A stretch of 64,000 bases of DNA, from positions 1 to 64,000 of the forward strand of contig CBDCAC010000001.1 in the NCBI GenBank assembly GCA_965213775.1. The letters run 5' to 3'. The DNA is from Lichenicoccus sp965213775. Lineage in GTDB: Bacteria > Pseudomonadota > Alphaproteobacteria > Acetobacterales > Acetobacteraceae. A program made the position numbers and the translations under genes. Below are positions 51,486 to 62,046 of the stretch, one piece after another. The first letter of the stretch is position 1; the number at the start of each line of letters is the position of its first letter. A model generated the notes under the pieces. That model saw nothing but the letters and a program-made list of their open reading frames with translations, ran no database searches and was not told the DNA's origin.

Positions 51486-52438
51486 GCGGGCTGCCGGAGC
51501 GAGGCGAGCCGGGCGCCGACGGTCCGTCGCGCCCGCGCCGCGGGCTGATCTCGTTCTTCGGGCGCAGGCGGATCGAGCAGGGCCGGCTGCGCTCCTCGAT
51601 CGCGGCCCTGGTGCAGGAGGCGGCGGAGGCGCCGCAGACGCCCGGCGAGATCCCGGAGCTCGACCGCCAGGAACGCGCGCTGATCGCCAACGTGCTGCGG
51701 CTGCGCGGCACCACCGTCGACGACGTGATGGTGCCGCGCGCCGACATCGTCTCGATGCCGGCGGCGATCGGCTTCGAGGCGGCGCTGGCGCTGCTGCGAC
51801 GCGAGAACCATTCCCGCCTGCCGGTCTATGGCGAGCAGCTCGACGACGTGCTCGGCATGGTGCACATCAAGGACCTGCTGGCCTATTCCGGCGAGCCCGG
51901 CAGCTTCCGCGTGCAGTCGATCCTCCGCCAGCCGCTGATGATCGCGCCGCAGATGCCGGTGCTCGACCTGCTGCTGCAGATGCGCCAGCGACGCATCCAC
52001 CTCGCCCTAGTGATCGACGAGTACGGCGGCATCGACGGGCTGGTGACGATCGAGGACCTGGTCGAGACCATCGTCGGCGACATCGCCGACGAGCACGACG
52101 AGCCCGCCAGCGTCATGCTGGTGGAACGCCACGACGGCACCTTCGACGTCGATGCGCGGATGGAGATCGAGGCGTTCGAGGCGCGCCTGGGCCCGGTGCT
52201 GACCGAGGACGAGCGCCAGAGCGACATCGACACCGTGGGCGGGCTGGTGTTCATGCTGGCCGGCCACGTGCCGAGCCGCGGCGAGATCCTCACCCATGCC
52301 AGCGGCATCGCGTTCCGGGTGCTGGACGCCGATCCGCGGCACATACGCAAGGTGCGGGTCGAGCTGCCGGCCGGCGGGGCGGCCGAGGCGCCGGCGGACG
52401 CCGGGCATGCGGCGGCCAAGGACGCGGCCGGCGGATAG
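51482..52438 (+). CDS. Hemolysin C/CorC family CBS-domain protein
   Basis: A 318-residue cytoplasmic protein. A paired CBS domain (about 70-200) has TTVDDVMVPRADIVSMP, NHSRLPVYGEQLDDVLGMVH and DEYGGIDGLVTIEDLVETIV. A C-terminal CorC_HlyC transporter-associated domain includes DIDTVGGLVFMLAGHVPSRGE. The start is GTG 51482, overlapping the ybeY stop (GTGA). The family is linked to magnesium or cobalt homeostasis. In many alphaproteobacteria lnt (apolipoprotein N-acyltransferase) follows; here it does not. Confidence 0.9.
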   Translation: MSGLPERGEPGADGPSRPRRGLISFFGRRRIEQGRLRSSIAALVQEAAEAPQTPGEIPELDRQERALIANVLRLRGTTVDDVMVPRADIVSMPAAIGFEAALALLRRENHSRLPVYGEQLDDVLGMVHIKDLLAYSGEPGSFRVQSILRQPLMIAPQMPVLDLLLQMRQRRIHLALVIDEYGGIDGLVTIEDLVETIVGDIADEHDEPASVMLVERHDGTFDVDARMEIEAFEARLGPVLTEDERQSDIDTVGGLVFMLAGHVPSRGEILTHASGIAFRVLDADPRHIRKVRVELPAGGAAEAPADAGHAAAKDAAGG

Positions 52439-52485
52439 TGCGGCGTTAACCTCCCGGTCACCGGCGCGGCCTATGCTCGCGGACC

Positions 52486-52962
52486 ATGGCGGATGTGATT
52501 GCAGCGGCTGCGGCTCCTCTGCCGGCGACGGGTGCTGCACCCGCCGGCCGGACCGGCCATGGCGGCCTGTTCCACGAGCTGCTGTCCGACCTCAATCCGC
52601 TGCAGTACATCCCGGTGGTCGGCACCATCTACCGCGCGATCACCGGCGACCAGGGCAATGCCGACCTGCGCTTCGTCGCCTCGCTGGGCACCAGCTTCGC
52701 GCTCGGCGGCCCGATCGGCCTCGCGATCACCGCCGGCGAGAAGATCGCCGGCATCGATCCGGAGCGCGCGGTGCTGGGTGCGGCCCGGCACCTGTTCCAT
52801 CTCGGTCATGCCGAGCCGGCGGGCGCCGCTCCGGCGGCGGCACCGGCAGCGGCACCGGCGGCCATACCGGCGCCCGCGAGCGAGCTCGCGTTCGCATCCG
52901 GCACGCGCGCGATGAGCGCCGACGACCTCAACGGGCTGGAGCTGCAGCGCCTGAGCGCCTGA
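52486..52962 (+). CDS. Hypothetical protein with Ala/Pro-rich linker
   Basis: 158 residues starting MADVIAAAAAPLPATGA. The central part HELLSDLNPLQYIPVVGTIY, followed by RAITGD and a hydrophobic FALGGPIGLAITAGEKI, looks like a small conserved domain that may associate with membranes. The PAAA repeats after it form a flexible linker, and the end DDLNGLELQRLSA is amphipathic. I do not recognise a characterised family. It lies 47 bases after corC and 56 bases before the helicase gene, on the same strand, at the place where lnt often lies. Confidence 0.7.
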   Translation: MADVIAAAAAPLPATGAAPAGRTGHGGLFHELLSDLNPLQYIPVVGTIYRAITGDQGNADLRFVASLGTSFALGGPIGLAITAGEKIAGIDPERAVLGAARHLFHLGHAEPAGAAPAAAPAAAPAAIPAPASELAFASGTRAMSADDLNGLELQRLSA

Positions 52963-53018
52963 TCTAGGGGACCGCACGCCCTTTGCCTGGCCTCCGGTCC
53001 GGCCTATCTCAGCGGGCG

Positions 53019-55619
53019 ATGAACGCTCTCCTGCCGGCTCCCTTCCAGGCCTGGTTCGCCCGCCGCGGCTGGGTGCCGCGGGCGCATCAGCTCGCGGTGC
53101 TGGAGGCGGCGCATGGCCAGCAGGACGTGCTGCTGATCGCCCCCACCGGCGGCGGCAAGACGCTGGCCGGCTTCCTGCCCAGCCTGATCGGCCTGCACGA
53201 TGCCGCATCGGCCGCACCCGCCGCCGGCCTGCACACCCCCGGCCTGCATACCCTCTATGTCAGCCCGCTGAAGGCGCTGGCGACCGACATCGCGCGCAAC
53301 CTGACCGCGCCGGTCGAGGAGATGGGGCTCGGCATACGCATCGAGACCCGCACCGGCGACACCCCGGCCGACCGCCGCGTCCGACAGCGCGAGCGGCCGC
53401 CGCAGATCCTGCTGACCACGCCCGAGAGCCTGGTGCTGCTGCTCTCGCGCGTCGATGCGGCACGCTTCTTCGCCGGCCTGCGCCGGGTGGTGATCGACGA
53501 GGCGCACGCGCTGGCCGGGACCAAGCGCGGCGACCAGCTCTCGCTCTGCCTCGCCCGGCTGGCGGCGCTGGCGCCGGCGGCGTGCCGGATCGGGCTGTCG
53601 GCGACGGTCGCGGACATCGACACGCTGCGCGCCTATGTCGGGCTGTCGCGGCCGGCGCGGCTGATCGAGGCGGCGGCCGGTGCCGCGCCGATGATCCGGC
53701 TGATGCTGCCCGAGGCGCGCGTGCCCTGGTCCGGCCGGATGGGGCTCGCGGGGGCGTCGGCGATCCTGGCCCGCATCGCCGCGAGCGGGCTCACCATCGT
53801 GTTCGTCAACACCCGCGCCCAGGCCGAGCTGCTGTTCCAGGCGATCTGGCGCCTCAACGACGAGACCCTGCCGATCGCGCTGCATCACGGCTCGCTCGAC
53901 ATCAACCAGCGCCGTCGCGTCGAGGCGGCGATGGCGCGCGGCCCGGACGCCGATGACGGGCTGCGCGCGGTGATCGCGACCTCCTCGCTGGATCTCGGCA
54001 TCGACTGGGGCGGCATCGACCAGGTGATCCAGGTGGGGGCGCCGAAGGGCGTGTCGCGGCTGCTGCAGCGTGTCGGACGCGCCAACCACCGCATGGAGGA
54101 GAGCAGCCAGGCGCTGCTGGTGCCGGCGAACCGCTTCGAGGTGCTGGAATGCCAGGCCGCGATCCAGGGCGTAGCGGCGGGCGAGCTGGATGGCGACGCG
54201 GCCCTGCCCGGCGGCCTCGACGTGCTGGCGCAGCACCTGCTGCTGATGGCCGCCGGGGCGCCGTTCGACGCGGACGCGATGTACCGCGAGGTGCGCACGG
54301 CGCAGCCCTTCGCCGCGCTGTCGCGACGGGATTTCGACGACGTGCTCGGCTTCGTCGAGCATGGCGGCTACGCGCTCGCCGGCTACGAGCGCTACCGCAA
54401 GCTGTTCCGCGACGCCGAGGGGATGATCCATGTGCGCAGCGCGCGGGTCGCGCGTCAGGCGCGGATGAACGCCGGCACCATCGTCGAGGCGCCGGTGCTG
54501 AAGGTGCGGCTGGGCGGGCCGCGCGGCCTGGTGCTGGGCGAGATCGAGGAATCCTTCGCCAACCACCTGCGCGAAGGCGATGCCTTCATGTTCGGCGGCC
54601 GCAAGCTGCGCTTCCTGCGCCTGCGCGAGGCCAACGTGGAGGCGGCCGAGGGCGGCGCGGGCGATCCGCTGGTGCCCACCTGGGCCGGCTCGCGTCACCC
54701 GCTGACCTCGGGGCTGGCGGCGCGCGTGCGTCGCATGCTGCACGACCCGCAGAGCTGGCACCTCTATCCCGAGCCGGTGCGGGAGTGGCTGCAGCTGCAG
54801 CAGGAGCGCTCCACCCTGCCCGGCCCGGACGACCTGCTGGTGGAGATCTTCCCGCGACATGGCCGCTTCTTCCTGGTCGCCTACGGCTTCGAGGGCCGCA
54901 ACGCGCACCAGACCCTGGGACTGCTGCTGACCCGCCGGCTGGCGCGCGCGGGTGCCGCACCGCTCGGCTTCGTCGCCACCGACTACGCGATCGTGATCTG
55001 GTGCGGCAATCCGCCGCCGGAGGACGTGCCGGGCCTGTTCGACCACGACATGCTGGGGGACGACCTGGAAGCCTGGATGGCGGAGAGCTCGATGCTGCGA
55101 CGCACCTTCCGCAACGTCGCCGTGGTCGCGGGCCTGATCGAGCGCCAGCAGCCCGGCGCCAGCGCCACCCGTCGCCAGGTGACGGTGAACAGCGACCTCG
55201 TCTACGACGTGCTGCGCCGCCATCAGCCGGACCACGTGCTGCTGCGCGCGACCCGCATGGAGGCGGGCGGCGGGCTGACCGATGTCGGGCGGCTGTCCGA
55301 CCTGCTGGCGCGGGTCAGCGGCCGGATCCGGGTGATGCGGCTGGCGCGGGTGTCGCCGCTGGCGGTGCCGGTGATGCTCGATATCGGCCAGGAATCGGTG
55401 CGCAACGAGGCGGGGGAGGACGAGCTGCTGGCGGAGACCGAGGCGCTGGTCGCCGAAGCCCTGGGCGAGGCCGAGCCCTCGACCGAGGAGATGCGTATCG
55501 GACCGGGGCCCGCGCAGGAGCTGCGCCGGCTGACCCGCCAGCCGCGGTCACGCGCCGCACCCGGCCGCCGCCCGCGCCCGATGCGGCCGGATCGACGCGA
55601 CCGGCGGGCCGGTCCGTGA
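53019..55619 (+). CDS. Ligase-associated DNA damage response DEXH box helicase (Lhr-like)
   Basis: An 866-residue superfamily 2 helicase. RecA-like domain 1 has Walker A LIAPTGGGKTLAG (about residues 40-52), LLTTPESL, VIDEAHAL and a LSATVAD motif. Domain 2 has TIVFVNTRAQAELLFQ, ATSSLDLGIDWG and QRVGRANHR. A winged helix and Lhr-core domain follow. It matches the family that co-occurs with the ligase, MBL exonuclease and PdeM. ATG 53019 is preferred to a start 36 bases earlier. Its stop overlaps the pdeM start (GTGA). The ligase and exonuclease genes lie about 26 kb upstream on the other strand. Confidence 0.94.
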   Translation: MNALLPAPFQAWFARRGWVPRAHQLAVLEAAHGQQDVLLIAPTGGGKTLAGFLPSLIGLHDAASAAPAAGLHTPGLHTLYVSPLKALATDIARNLTAPVEEMGLGIRIETRTGDTPADRRVRQRERPPQILLTTPESLVLLLSRVDAARFFAGLRRVVIDEAHALAGTKRGDQLSLCLARLAALAPAACRIGLSATVADIDTLRAYVGLSRPARLIEAAAGAAPMIRLMLPEARVPWSGRMGLAGASAILARIAASGLTIVFVNTRAQAELLFQAIWRLNDETLPIALHHGSLDINQRRRVEAAMARGPDADDGLRAVIATSSLDLGIDWGGIDQVIQVGAPKGVSRLLQRVGRANHRMEESSQALLVPANRFEVLECQAAIQGVAAGELDGDAALPGGLDVLAQHLLLMAAGAPFDADAMYREVRTAQPFAALSRRDFDDVLGFVEHGGYALAGYERYRKLFRDAEGMIHVRSARVARQARMNAGTIVEAPVLKVRLGGPRGLVLGEIEESFANHLREGDAFMFGGRKLRFLRLREANVEAAEGGAGDPLVPTWAGSRHPLTSGLAARVRRMLHDPQSWHLYPEPVREWLQLQQERSTLPGPDDLLVEIFPRHGRFFLVAYGFEGRNAHQTLGLLLTRRLARAGAAPLGFVATDYAIVIWCGNPPPEDVPGLFDHDMLGDDLEAWMAESSMLRRTFRNVAVVAGLIERQQPGASATRRQVTVNSDLVYDVLRRHQPDHVLLRATRMEAGGGLTDVGRLSDLLARVSGRIRVMRLARVSPLAVPVMLDIGQESVRNEAGEDELLAETEALVAEALGEAEPSTEEMRIGPGPAQELRRLTRQPRSRAAPGRRPRPMRPDRRDRRAGP

Positions 55620-56347
55620 CGGGCGCGGCACCGCTGCACCTGGCCGGCGAGCGGCTGATGCTCGACCCCTCGGGGGTGCTGTACTGGCCGGCGGCGCGGC
55701 TGCTGGCGGTGGCCGACCTGCATCTGGAGAAAGGCAGCGCCTGCGCCCGGCGCGGCGCGCTGCTGCCGCCGTGGGACAGCCGCGTCACGCTGGACCGGCT
55801 GGCGCTGGCGATCGCGCGCTGGCGGCCGGAGATCGTGGTGGCGCTGGGCGACAGCTTCCATGATCGTCACGCCGCCGAGCGGCTGCCCGCTTCCGAGATG
55901 CTGCGCCTGAGACGCATCGGCAGCCAGGCGCGGCTGATTTGGGTGTCGGGCAACCACGACCCCGAGCCGCCGGCGGGATGCGCCGGCGAGCACGGCGCGG
56001 AGTTCGCGCTCGGGCCGCTGCGCTTCCGCCATCAGGCGCTGGAGGGGCCGCAGGATGGCGGCGGCGAGCTCTGCGGCCACCATCACCCGAAGGCCAGGAT
56101 CGCCACGCGCGGCGGCGCGATCAGCCGGCCCTGCTTCGTCGCCGACAGCCGCCGCCTGATGCTGCCGGCGTTCGGCGCCTATGCCGGCGGCCTGGACGTC
56201 GGCAACGCCGCGATCGGGCGGCTGTTCCCGCGCGGCGGCCGCGCCTTCCTGCTGGGCACCCAGCGGCTGTTCAGCTTCAACCTGGGCGGCACCGGGCCCG
56301 GCGGCATCTCGCGAAGGGGAGATCCTACATGCGCATCGCCACGCTGA
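55616..56347 (+). CDS. pdeM: Ligase-associated DNA damage response endonuclease PdeM
   Basis: A 243-residue calcineurin-like metallophosphoesterase. Metal motifs are VADLHLEKG (about residues 33-41), VALGDSFHDRH (GDxxHD), WVSGNHDPEP (GNHD) and GHHHPKARI. It belongs to the small phosphoesterase family that accompanies the bacterial repair ligase and helicase. The GTG at 55616 overlaps the helicase stop by four bases, so translation is coupled. The last residues extend into the next gene by 19 bases. Confidence 0.92.
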   Translation: MTGAAPLHLAGERLMLDPSGVLYWPAARLLAVADLHLEKGSACARRGALLPPWDSRVTLDRLALAIARWRPEIVVALGDSFHDRHAAERLPASEMLRLRRIGSQARLIWVSGNHDPEPPAGCAGEHGAEFALGPLRFRHQALEGPQDGGGELCGHHHPKARIATRGGAISRPCFVADSRRLMLPAFGAYAGGLDVGNAAIGRLFPRGGRAFLLGTQRLFSFNLGGTGPGGISRRGDPTCASPR

Positions 56348-56583
56348 ACATGGCCGTGCTGGGGGCGCTCTCGGTCGCGGTCATGCCGATGCTGAGCGCC
56401 TGCTCCGGCCGGCCGCCGAGTGCCGAGCAGCACGCGGCGGCGCAGGACGAGCTGAACCCGTCCGGCCGCCCCTACCGGGGGCCACCGGGTACCCTGTCCT
56501 CGATGCCGCCGGCGGACAGCAACTTCACGCCGCTGTTCTGCCACCAGGAGCAGCAGGGCACGGTCTGCACGCGCAGCCGCTGA
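56329..56583 (+). CDS. Small putative lipoprotein
   Basis: 84 residues starting MRIATLNMAVLGALSVAVMP, a lipoprotein signal peptide with lipobox LSAC (Cys at about residue 25). The mature part is short, Pro-rich and has two cysteines near its end (FCHQEQQGTVCTRSR) that could form a disulphide. A GGGGA ribosome binding site lies in the 3' end of pdeM. The function is unknown, and it probably shares the helicase-pdeM transcript. Confidence 0.78.
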   Translation: MRIATLNMAVLGALSVAVMPMLSACSGRPPSAEQHAAAQDELNPSGRPYRGPPGTLSSMPPADSNFTPLFCHQEQQGTVCTRSR

Positions 56584-56613
56584 GCCGGGCCGAGGCGGCG
56601 CCGGCCGCTGCGC

Positions 56614-57189
56614 TCACTCGGGCTGATGCGCGGCCAGCAGGATCTCGATCGGATCCCACGCATAGGCGGTCTGCGGCAGCGTCCTGCCCCCCACCCGGGT
56701 GCTGCCGGTGGCGACGGCGCGGCCGCCCAGGCGCTCGTAGAACCAGCGGCTCGGATTGTCCGACAGCACCCACAGGAAGGCCGAGCGGCATCCTGCGGTG
56801 GCGAGGTGCTGCGAACCCGCCAGCATCAGCCGGCGCCCGATGCCGATGTCTCGCCAGTCATCGAGCACGTAGAGCGTGTGGATCTCGCCGTCGGCCAAGG
56901 ACGATCCGCCCGTCGGTCCGCGCCGCCCGACGCTGCCGAAGCCGACGACCTGGCCGCCGCCGCCCTCGACGGCCACGAACACGCCGCCCTCGCGGCGGAT
57001 CATGATCGCGTAGTACGCCGCCTGCTGGGCGGCCGACATGCGGGCGAGCGTATGGTCCGACAGGATGCCGGGATAGGCGCTGCGCCAGGCATCCACGTGC
57101 ACCGCGCCGATCTGCCGCGCATCCTGCGGCCGCGCCGGACGGATCGAGATCGGGAGTGTCCTCATGCTCGGGCCCGCATCGTTCACCAT
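56614..57189 (-). CDS. GNAT family N-acetyltransferase
   Basis: About 191 residues. It has the N-terminal IRPARPQDARQIGAVHVDAW strand-helix, GEIHTLYVLDDWRDIGIGRR (the acetyl-CoA binding R/QxxGxG/A loop) and the later NPSRWFYERLGGR. In-frame starts are ATG 57201, 57189 and 57165; none has a clear ribosome binding site. It is convergent with the lipoprotein gene. The substrate is not inferable. Confidence 0.85.
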   Translation of the reverse strand: MVNDAGPSMRTLPISIRPARPQDARQIGAVHVDAWRSAYPGILSDHTLARMSAAQQAAYYAIMIRREGGVFVAVEGGGGQVVGFGSVGRRGPTGGSSLADGEIHTLYVLDDWRDIGIGRRLMLAGSQHLATAGCRSAFLWVLSDNPSRWFYERLGGRAVATGSTRVGGRTLPQTAYAWDPIEILLAAHQPE

Positions 57190-57331
57190 GATCGATACCA
57201 TGCCGCGACCAGCCGGCGCGACAGCGGATCCGCGTCCGGCGGCGCGGTCCGGATGCGGGCGTTGAGAACTGCCGCGGCCCTGGATTGTTGAGGCCACGGA
57301 CCGGGGCAGCTAGGGAGGATCACACCACGTC

Positions 57332-58834
57332 ATGGCGCGAAGTCGCATCGAGCAGGCGCCTGCGAAGGTCGCGCTGGTCTGGTTCCGGCAGGATCTGCGT
57401 CTCTCCGACCACCGCCCGCTGACCGAGGCGCTGGCTCGCGCGGAGCGGGTGCTGGCGGTCTACGTGCACGACGAGGCGGCGGCGGGAAGCTGGCGTCCCG
57501 GCGGTGCCGGGCTGTGGTGGCTGCACCACAGCCTGCTGTCGCTCGAGGAGGGCCTGCGACGCCTCGGCGGCACGCTGGTGCTGCGACGCGGCAGCGCCGC
57601 CAGCATCGTGCCGGCGCTGGCGCGCGAGGCGGGTGCGGCCGAGGTGCATTGCGGGCTGGTGCACGAACCCTGGCTGCGGGCGCTGGACGCCGAGGTCGCG
57701 GCGGCCCTGGAGCGGCAGGGCGGCCGGCTGCACGCGCACCGGGTCTCGACCCTGTTCGACCTCGACCGGATCCGCACCAAGACCGGCGGCGCGTACGGCG
57801 TCTACACCCCGTTCGCCCGCACCTGCCGCGCCCTGCCGGCGCCCGAGCCGCCGCTGCCGGCGCCGCGGCGGGTGGCCGCGGCACCGGGCGGGTGGGGCTC
57901 CGAACGGCTCGAGGATTGGCGCCTGCTGCCGACCCGGCCGGACTGGGCGGCCGGGCTGCGACGCACCTGGCAGCCCGGCGAGACGGGGGCGCAGGCGCGG
58001 CTGGCACGCTTCCTCGCCGACCATCTCGACGGCTACGACGCCAGCCGCGACGCGCCCGCCGACGAGGACGGCACCTCGATGCTGTCGGCCCACCTGCACT
58101 GGGGCGAGATCTCGGCCGCCCAGGTCTGGCACGCGGCCGCGGCGGCGCGGCCGCAGGGCCACGGCGGATCCGGCCTGGAGCGATTCCAGGGCGAGCTGCT
58201 CTGGCACGAGTTCGCGGCCTACCTGCTGCGTCACGACCCGGCGCTGCCCGACCGGCCGCAGCGCCCGGCCTTCGCCCGGCTGCGATGGCGCCAGGACCCC
58301 GAGGCGATGCGCGCCTGGCAGCGCGGGCTGACCGGGGTGCCGATCGTGGATGCCGGGATGCGCCAGCTCTGGCAGATCGGCTGGATGCATAACCGGGTGC
58401 GGATGATCACCGCCTCGCTGCTGGTCAAGCACATGCTGGTGGCGTGGCAGGACGGGGAAGCCTGGTTCTGGGACACGCTGGTGGATGGCGACCTCGCCAC
58501 CAACAGCGCGAGCTGGCAGTGGGTCGCCGGCTGCGGAACCGACTCGCAGCCGTTCTTTCGCATCTTCAACCCGGTCACCCAGTCCAGGAAGTTCGACCCG
58601 CGCGGCGCCTATATCCGTCGCTGGGTGCCCGAGCTCGCGGCGCTGCCGGACCGCCTGCTGCACGCCCCCTGGGAGGCGCCGGACGCGGCGCTGGAGCAGG
58701 CCGGGATCGTGCTGGGACGGGACTATCCGCGGCCCGTGGTCGCCCTGGAGCAGGGACGCGACCGCGCCCTCGCCGCGTTCCGCGACCAGGTGCGGGGAGC
58801 GGCGTCGCAGCCCGAGGCGAGCCGCGCCGGATGA
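57332..58834 (+). CDS. phrB: Deoxyribodipyrimidine photolyase (cryptochrome/photolyase family)
   Basis: A 500-residue flavoprotein that repairs UV-induced cyclobutane dimers with blue light. The antenna domain starts VALVWFRQDLRLSDHRPLTE. The FAD-binding domain contains RFQGELLWHEFAAYLL, MRQLWQIGWMHNRVRMI, VDGDLATNSASWQWVAGCG and the region FNPVTQSRKFDPRGAY. These are class I CPD photolyase hallmarks, including the conserved Trp/Asn residues of the cofactor pocket. It ends with ATGA overlapping the next gene. It stands close to the helicase-pdeM repair genes, though separated by the minus-strand GNAT. Confidence 0.94.
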   Translation: MARSRIEQAPAKVALVWFRQDLRLSDHRPLTEALARAERVLAVYVHDEAAAGSWRPGGAGLWWLHHSLLSLEEGLRRLGGTLVLRRGSAASIVPALAREAGAAEVHCGLVHEPWLRALDAEVAAALERQGGRLHAHRVSTLFDLDRIRTKTGGAYGVYTPFARTCRALPAPEPPLPAPRRVAAAPGGWGSERLEDWRLLPTRPDWAAGLRRTWQPGETGAQARLARFLADHLDGYDASRDAPADEDGTSMLSAHLHWGEISAAQVWHAAAAARPQGHGGSGLERFQGELLWHEFAAYLLRHDPALPDRPQRPAFARLRWRQDPEAMRAWQRGLTGVPIVDAGMRQLWQIGWMHNRVRMITASLLVKHMLVAWQDGEAWFWDTLVDGDLATNSASWQWVAGCGTDSQPFFRIFNPVTQSRKFDPRGAYIRRWVPELAALPDRLLHAPWEAPDAALEQAGIVLGRDYPRPVVALEQGRDRALAAFRDQVRGAASQPEASRAG

Positions 58835-59592
58835 GCGGCACCGAACCCGACCAGGTGCCTGCCGGGGCGCCTGCCGGGGCGCCCGAGCAGGCGGTGTCGC
58901 CCCCTGCCGCGAGCTTGCCGCCGCGCCTCGACCTCGACCGGCGCAGGCTGCGGGTGGTGGGCGACGTGCACGGCGACGTGCGCGCCTTCGGCCACGCGGT
59001 GGCGACCGACCGCTTCATCATCCAGCTCGGCGACCTGGTCGACCACGGACCCTCCAGCGCCGAGGCGCTGCGCATCATGTTCCGGATGATCGACGAGGAT
59101 CGCGGGCTGTTCCTGCTCGGCAACCACGACCGCAAGCTCGGCCGCGCGCTGGCCGGGCATCGCATGCGTCCGGATCCGCCGCTCGAGAGCACGCTGACGC
59201 AGCTCGACGACCCGGCCTTGCGGGCGCGCGCGCTGCTCGAGATCGGACGCGCGCCAGCCTGGCTGGTGCTGGGGCGTCGCGTCTTCGTCCATGGCGGGTT
59301 CCATACCGGCATGCTGGAGCAGCACCCGACGCCCGGCCTCGGCCGCGTCACCCCGCTGCTGTCGCGCGCGCTGTTCGGCGAGACCACCGGCCGCATGCAG
59401 GAGGACGGCTTCCCGGAGCGCCGGCTGAGCTGGGTGGACCATATCCCGCGCGACTTCACCGTCTATTGCGGGCATGACCGGCGCAGCACCGACGGCAGGC
59501 CCTGGGTCAAGCAGGGGCGCCAGGGCGGCACCGCGATCTTCACCGACACCGGCGCCGGCAAGGGCGGACACCTGGCCTGGATCGACCTCTGA
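58831..59592 (+). CDS. Metallophosphoesterase (PrpA/bis(5'-nucleosyl)-tetraphosphatase-like)
   Basis: A 253-residue calcineurin-like phosphoesterase. Motifs VVGDVHGDVRAF (GDxHG), IQLGDLVDHGPSS (GDxxDRG-type) and FLLGNHDRKLGR (GNHD), with late FVHGGFH and YCGHDRRS, are complete. The N-terminal 35 residues are an Ala/Pro/Gly-rich extension with a duplicated AGAP. ATG 58831 overlaps the photolyase stop by four bases. It may act on phosphoproteins or dinucleoside polyphosphates. Confidence 0.85.
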   Translation: MSGTEPDQVPAGAPAGAPEQAVSPPAASLPPRLDLDRRRLRVVGDVHGDVRAFGHAVATDRFIIQLGDLVDHGPSSAEALRIMFRMIDEDRGLFLLGNHDRKLGRALAGHRMRPDPPLESTLTQLDDPALRARALLEIGRAPAWLVLGRRVFVHGGFHTGMLEQHPTPGLGRVTPLLSRALFGETTGRMQEDGFPERRLSWVDHIPRDFTVYCGHDRRSTDGRPWVKQGRQGGTAIFTDTGAGKGGHLAWIDL

Positions 59593-59661
59593 TTGAGGCT
59601 TGTCGCCGGCACCGGATGCCGCGAGACTTGTGCTGCGACGCCGGACCTGGATGGGGCGAGA

Positions 59662-60063
59662 TTGGCCGAAACCGCAGCCCGGCGACGACCTGCCGCAGAG
59701 GATGACGCGCCAGTGGACGAGGCGCCAGTGGACGACGCGCCACGGGATGACGCGCCACGGGATGACGCGCTGGCGGCGCTGGGCGCGCTGCGCGGCAGCA
59801 TCGACAACATCGACGCGGCGCTGATCCACATGCTGGCCGAGCGGTTCCGCTGCACCAAGGCGGTGGGGGAGCTCAAGGCGCGAAGCGCAATGCCGGCCGC
59901 CGACCCGCAGCGCGAGGCGCAGCAGGTGGCGCGGCTGCGCGCGCTGGCGCGCGAGGCGCGGCTCGATCCGGACTTCGCGGAGAAGTTCCTGGCCTTCGTG
60001 ATCCGCGAGGTGATCCGCCATCACGAGGCGATCCTCCGAAGCGGCGACGCACCCGGGCCTTGA
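59662..60063 (+). CDS. Chorismate mutase (AroQ type)
   Basis: About 133 residues. The AroQ helical domain has LRGSIDNIDAALIHMLAERF, TKAVGELKA (catalytic Arg/Lys-type region), DPQREAQQVARLRALA and a final helix FLAFVIREVIRHHEAI. It converts chorismate to prephenate for Phe and Tyr synthesis. TTG 59662 has a GGGGCGAGA stretch upstream; TTG 59593 in the same frame would add 23 residues. Before the domain is a 15-bp repeat encoding DDAPx units. The stop overlaps the SixA-like start (TTGA). Confidence 0.87.
   Translation: MAETAARRRPAAEDDAPVDEAPVDDAPRDDAPRDDALAALGALRGSIDNIDAALIHMLAERFRCTKAVGELKARSAMPAADPQREAQQVARLRALAREARLDPDFAEKFLAFVIREVIRHHEAILRSGDAPGP
59701..59775 (+). repeat. 15-bp tandem repeat (GAYGACGCGCCANKG) at the 5' end of the chorismate mutase gene
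   Basis: Five units of 15 bases encode DDAPV-DEAPV-DDAPR-DDAPR-DDALA just ahead of the AroQ domain. The frame is kept. Acidic, Pro-containing units suggest a flexible disordered extension. Confidence 0.9.
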
Positions 60064-60560
60064 GTGCGCCATGCCGCCTGCTGCTGCTGCGTCATGCCCG
60101 CGCGGTCGCGGCGGGCGGCGACGAGTATGCCGCCGACCGCGAGCGGGCGCTGTCGCCGGGCGGGCGCCTCGATGCGGGCGCGATGGGCGCGCGGCTTCGC
60201 GGGCGGGCGCTGTCGCCGCAGCGGGCGCTGGTCAGCACGGCGCTGCGCACCCGCGAGACCTTCGATCTGCTGCGTCCGTTCGCGCCCGACGAGCCGCGCG
60301 CGACGTTCCACGACGCGCTCTATCTCGCTCCGCCCGGCACCCTGCTGGCGATGCTGCGCGAGCAGGACGAGGCGCCTGGCGGCCTGATGCTGGTCGGACA
60401 TAATCCCGGGCTGCACGAGCTGGCGCTGCTGCTGACCGGCGGAGACGAGCGGCTGCAGGCCGGTTTGCCGACCTGCATGCTGGTCCTGCTGGGGTTCGAC
60501 GGCGCGTGGTCCGGCCTGGCGCCGCGCGGTGCGAGGTTGCTGGAGGTGCTGCGGCCCTGA
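60060..60560 (+). CDS. sixA: SixA-like histidine phosphatase family protein
   Basis: A 166-residue member of the RHG branch of histidine phosphatases. It has LLLLRHARAVAAGGDEYAAD at the N-terminus (RHA, catalytic His), STALRTRETFDLL and LMLVGHNPGLHELALLL with the second His. SixA removes phosphate from histidine phosphotransfer domains; small homologues may act on other substrates. TTG 60060 overlaps the chorismate mutase stop by four bases. The 174-base gap to gltA holds a two-unit CCCTGGGCTGCG repeat and the gltA promoter region. Confidence 0.87.
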   Translation: MSAPCRLLLLRHARAVAAGGDEYAADRERALSPGGRLDAGAMGARLRGRALSPQRALVSTALRTRETFDLLRPFAPDEPRATFHDALYLAPPGTLLAMLREQDEAPGGLMLVGHNPGLHELALLLTGGDERLQAGLPTCMLVLLGFDGAWSGLAPRGARLLEVLRP

Positions 60561-60734
60561 GCTGCCGCCCTGGGCTGCGACCCTGGGCTGCGGCGCGCCG
60601 GCCGCAGCGTCCGCCCGCGATCCGGTGCCGCGGCCGTTGTCAGCCGCGCCACGAAACCATAGATCTGGGCCAAGCCGAAGATGCGGGGCCTGCCTCGGCC
60701 CGCCGCCGATCCATGATCAGGACAGGAAGATGCC

Positions 60735-62042
<1,308 letters not shown>

Positions 62043-62046
62043 GCCG

